Assembly: GCA_947054085.1 (NCBI GenBank)
Contig: CAMRVD010000004.1
Coordinates: forward strand, 1-44,041
Source: an uncultured Clostridia bacterium
Lineage (GTDB): Bacteria; Bacillota; Clostridia; Christensenellales; UBA1242
Reading direction: 5' to 3'
Length of the DNA: 44,041 bases
A program made the translations under genes and the position numbers. A model generated the notes under the pieces. That model saw only the letters and a list, made by a program, of their open reading frames with translations, was not told the origin of the DNA and did no database searches. Below are positions 40,418 to 44,041 of the stretch, in pieces (the stretch's first letter is position 1; the number at the start of each line of letters is the position of its first letter).

Positions 40418-42325
40418 CTATTTTTTGTTCTCTATTTCGTCTTTTAGCCGTTTAATAAAGTCGGAAAGTTTAACATCTTTGGTTTCTTGACCTTTACGAG
40501 TACGAACGCTAATGGTTTTACCCGATACTTCATTTTCGCCAAGAACTAGCATATATGGCACTTTTTCTAGCTGAGCTTGGCGTATTTTGTAGCCAACTTT
40601 TTCTGCTCTAAAGTCGCTCTCTACCCTTATGCCGTTTTCAAATAGTTTATCATAAACTTTTTGGGCATACTCTTCGCTCTTTTCGGATACATTTATAACT
40701 TTTACTTGAACAGGTGCAAGCCAAAGTGGAAACGCCCCTGCGTAATGCTCTATAAGTATTCCTATAAAGCGTTCTATAGAGCCGAACACAACGCGGTGCA
40801 GCATTATTGGACGACGCTTAGAGTTATCCGGTGCGGTGTATTCTAGCTCAAACCTTTCTGGAAGTTGAAAGTCTAGTTGAATTGTTCCGCATTGCCAAGT
40901 TCTGCCTAGGCAATCTTTAAGGTGGAAGTCGATTTTTGGTCCATAAAATGCACCGTCACCCTCGTTAATTACATAAGGTTTGCCACTTGCATTAAGTGCA
41001 CTAATAAGTGCATTTGTTGCCATTTCCCAGTCTTCGTCTGAACCCATACTGTTTTCTGGGCGAGTAGAAAGTTCTAGCGAATACTCAAAGCCAAATACTT
41101 TGTAAACATCGTCAATAAGATTCATAACACCAAGAATTTCACTTTCTATTTGTTCTGGCGTCATAAATATATGAGCATCGTCCTGAGTAAAACAACGTAC
41201 CCTCATAAGCCCATGAAGAGCACCAGATAGTTCGTGTCGATGAACAAGCCCTAGCTCTGCAACTCTTTCTGGAAGGTCGCGGTAACTATGTATTTTATTT
41301 GCGTAAACAAGCATACCACCCGGGCAGTTCATGGGTTTTACAGCAAACTCTTTTTCGTCTATGGTTGTTGTGTACATGTTGTCGCGGTAGTGGCTCCAGT
41401 GACCAGAGCGTATCCATAAATCCTTATCTAGCATGGTAGGAGTAGATATTTCCTTATACCCATACTCCCTATGTTTTGCACGCCAAAAATCTATAAGGAC
41501 GTTTCTTAAAATCATGCCCTTTGGTAGCCAAAACGGAAAGCCCGGGCCTTCGTCAAATATCTCGTATAATTCTAATTCTCTGCCAAGTTTGCGGTTATCA
41601 CGCTTTTTAGCCTCTTCTAGCATGGTAAAGTATGCTTCCATTTCGCTCTTTTTCTCAAAGCAGACACCATAAATGCGGGTAAGCATCTTATTTTTGCTAT
41701 CGCCCCTCCAATATGCACCGGCTAGTTTTGTAAGTTTAAAAGCCTTAATAAGCCCAGTGCTTTTTAGGTGTGGCCCACGGCAGATGTCTACAAACTCCCC
41801 TTGGGTATAAGTTGTAACCGTTTCGCCTTCTGGAATGCTTTCGAGTATTTGCTCTTTGTATGGCTCGTTTTCAGCCTTCATAAGTTTAACTGCGTCTTTT
41901 TTAGAAATCTCTTCGCGCTTAATTTCAAAATTAGCTTTAATTATTTTTTGCATTTCGGCTTCTATTTTAGGCAAATCGGCTTCTGATACTTGGCTTTTAA
42001 AATCGAAGTCGTAATAATAACCCTCATCTGTTGCAGGTCCTATAGAAAGCTGAGCATTTGGATAAATACTCTTTACAGCCTGTGCTAACACATGTGCACA
42101 GCTATGACGCATAATTTTTATGTACTCTGGGTCTTTGTTTGTTATTATGTTTAGACTGCAATCCGATATGATAGGTGCGTGCAAATCTATAAGATTATCT
42201 CCTATTTTGCCGCAAACAGCCATTCTTGCTAGTCCTTCACTTATGCCCGACGCAATTTCGGCAGTAGTAACACCAGACTCAAACTCGCGATCTTCCCCTC
42301 TTAAATTAATTTTAATTTTGCTCAT
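40418..42325 (-). CDS. thrS: Threonyl-tRNA synthetase
   Basis: 635 aa; TGS, editing site HSCAHVLAQAV, CRGPHL, KPMNCPGGM, YGPKIDFHLKD. Confidence 0.99.
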   Translation of the reverse strand: MSKIKINLRGEDREFESGVTTAEIASGISEGLARMAVCGKIGDNLIDLHAPIISDCSLNIITNKDPEYIKIMRHSCAHVLAQAVKSIYPNAQLSIGPATDEGYYYDFDFKSQVSEADLPKIEAEMQKIIKANFEIKREEISKKDAVKLMKAENEPYKEQILESIPEGETVTTYTQGEFVDICRGPHLKSTGLIKAFKLTKLAGAYWRGDSKNKMLTRIYGVCFEKKSEMEAYFTMLEEAKKRDNRKLGRELELYEIFDEGPGFPFWLPKGMILRNVLIDFWRAKHREYGYKEISTPTMLDKDLWIRSGHWSHYRDNMYTTTIDEKEFAVKPMNCPGGMLVYANKIHSYRDLPERVAELGLVHRHELSGALHGLMRVRCFTQDDAHIFMTPEQIESEILGVMNLIDDVYKVFGFEYSLELSTRPENSMGSDEDWEMATNALISALNASGKPYVINEGDGAFYGPKIDFHLKDCLGRTWQCGTIQLDFQLPERFELEYTAPDNSKRRPIMLHRVVFGSIERFIGILIEHYAGAFPLWLAPVQVKVINVSEKSEEYAQKVYDKLFENGIRVESDFRAEKVGYKIRQAQLEKVPYMLVLGENEVSGKTISVRTRKGQETKDVKLSDFIKRLKDEIENKK

Positions 42326-42544
42326 AATGTTCTCCTTTTTAATAAGTCTTTTTTTTAATATGTTTAGTTTTAGCAGTACTTATAGTCTTTTTAATAATAG
42401 TTTACAGCATATTTTGACTAAAAGTTTGCTTTTTAAGCTAAGATATGTAGTTTTTGGCCGCTGGGGCGTTTACTGAGTGTAAATAACCTGTGGCTAAAAG
42501 CAAATATCTGACGCATAAAGGGTAAATTTTTATCCAAAAATAAA

Positions 42545-42777
42545 ATCCTTATGCGATCAATTGCATAAGGACGAAATTATCTTAAAAAATATTATTCCGC
42601 GGTTCCACCTTACTTGCCTGCTTTTTTGCGAGGCCACTTAAGTAGTATATTGTTGGCGTGCCTATAAAGTGGTTTCCAATTCCCCCGCGTATTTTGCAAA
42701 ACTTCCAGCCTAGGTTTTGTTCTCTGGTAAATCGCTTTTAGAGATGTACTTGTCTTTTAGCCGTATAGCCAAATATT
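42545..42777 (-). ncRNA. T-box leader of thrS (threonine, ACC specifier) with terminator
   Basis: T-box AAGGTGGAACCGCGG (42597-42611); specifier region GAA-ACC-ACTTT (ACC at 42671-42673); terminator CCTTATGC-aattgatc-GCATAAGGATTTTATTTTT. Confidence 0.95.
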
Positions 42778-42783
42778 GGTTTT

Positions 42784-42812
42784 AGTATAAACCTAGTAAT
42801 CTTAGTTGTCAA
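42784..42812 (-). promoter_or_regulatory. thrS promoter
   Basis: TTGACA (42807-42812), 17 nt, TATACT (42784-42789). Confidence 0.85.
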
Positions 42813-42838
42813 GCATTAAAATTAAAAATGCTGCATTT

Positions 42839-43576
42839 TTAAGTTACTCTATAAATTTTGCCATAAAATACACTGCTGAGAGTTCGCTCTAGTTTACCTA
42901 TAAAATCAGCACTGCCATGCATAATTATTTTGTTTGGGCTAAGCGAAATAATTTCGCAAACAAGACTATTTTCGTAATCTTCGTTTGTGGCGTATTCTAG
43001 GGATGTAAGCTCGCCTAGGCGATTTAGAACAATTTTGTTTTTGTCTATGTATAAATGTACTTCCGGACCTTCTTCACAAGAATTTACAAAATATCTTGTA
43101 ATTTCGGACACAGATTTATTTTTAAGCATTATCGGTATACTATCGTTTACAATATTAGCAATTTCCTGCCATCGATCCCTTAGCTCGTATAATTTAAATT
43201 TATAAAAACTGTCTACATGCAATTCTCGCTCTAATTTAAGGTTTTTTACAATTAAATCCTTATCGGTTTGCCTGTCAAAAACTACAAGGGCTTTTATAAA
43301 TACATTAAGACCCTCTTCGTTTATGTTTAGGTATATATTATTTTTTAGATAGTTATACTTGTATTCGCAAATTATACCATCGGGAATAATTTCTAGTAAA
43401 ACACCTTTAGCGTATTCTTTATAATTATCTTCTACCGCAAGCGAAATACTTATTTTATTTGCTATTTGCTGTTTAATAACTATTCCTCCAATAGTTGTTA
43501 GTTGATTGTAAAGGTTTGTATAAAGATAGTCCGAAATGTTAATAGAAGAACCAGTTGTTATAGTAAATTCGTACAT
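42839..43576 (-). CDS. ytxC: YtxC-like putative sporulation protein
   Basis: 245 aa; internal DLIVKNLKLERELHVDSFYKFKLYELRDRWQEI; located upstream of thrS, as ytxC is in Bacillus. Confidence 0.75.
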   Translation of the reverse strand: MYEFTITTGSSINISDYLYTNLYNQLTTIGGIVIKQQIANKISISLAVEDNYKEYAKGVLLEIIPDGIICEYKYNYLKNNIYLNINEEGLNVFIKALVVFDRQTDKDLIVKNLKLERELHVDSFYKFKLYELRDRWQEIANIVNDSIPIMLKNKSVSEITRYFVNSCEEGPEVHLYIDKNKIVLNRLGELTSLEYATNEDYENSLVCEIISLSPNKIIMHGSADFIGKLERTLSSVFYGKIYRVT

Positions 43577-44041
43577 TAAAAAATCTCCGTTAGTGCTAGT
43601 TTATGCAGCCACCAATAATTTTACTCATGGATTACAAATTTCGCGTTTTAGATACTATAATATTTAATATTTTTTGCAAAATTTACAATTACCTTATTAT
43701 TTACTGCATTTTTAGCGTTTTCGTTAGTACTGCTTGTAAATTACAATTAGTTTACCCCAAATATTGATAATATTTCATAATTTGGCTTTTACCTTAGATT
43801 TTTAATGTAAAATTAAAAGCAAGCAAATTTTTATAAAAAATGTCAATTTTCGAGCAATTTTTAACCTTATATTATTTGCCCTGCTTTTATACTTATATGT
43901 TACACTAAAACAGATTGTTTTTCTAGACTAAAAAATTAAGGTATTTTGTAATATAAAATGCAATTACAATAAATTATAGTGCATTTTGGTTTATTTTGTC
44001 TAAAAATAACTATTTAATTTAAGTTTTTTAAGCATAAATAA

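Overview
This is an AT-rich (low-GC) window that reads as a Clostridia/Firmicutes chromosome. It is mostly a minus-strand run of conserved housekeeping genes: serS, rny, recA, pgsA, rimO, ftsK/spoIIIE, an M16 peptidase homologue, a ylxY-like deacetylase homologue, pnp, rpsO, rel, recJ, secF, secD, a TIGR04086-like membrane protein, yajC, tgt, queA, ruvB, ruvA, ruvC, a GT2, DegV, YebC, a TrmH/SpoU methyltransferase, rplT, rpmI, infC, thrS and ytxC. Accessory-looking genes interrupt or flank it: a YgjP-like metallopeptidase, a tyrosine recombinase, an M19 dipeptidase, a SAM methyltransferase between tgt and queA, and three orphan ORFs. RNA-level features include a clear thrS T-box (Thr ACC specifier), a promoter plus attenuator-like leader before infC, a GC-rich rpsO leader and many intrinsic terminators. 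I see no CRISPR array, rRNA or tRNA, and no obvious complete defence system. The most interesting signals are: (i) a 23-bp near-palindromic element in three same-orientation copies, two of them just past the stop codons of accessory genes; (ii) several core homologues that appear to have lost their catalytic or relay residues (M16 HxxEH, the NodB-type Asp motif, and the SecD and SecF TM4 aspartates); (iii) an orphan translationally coupled to recA; (iv) a 1.2-kb ORF-poor, hairpin-rich region. All family calls come from reading motifs and synteny by eye; no searches were run.
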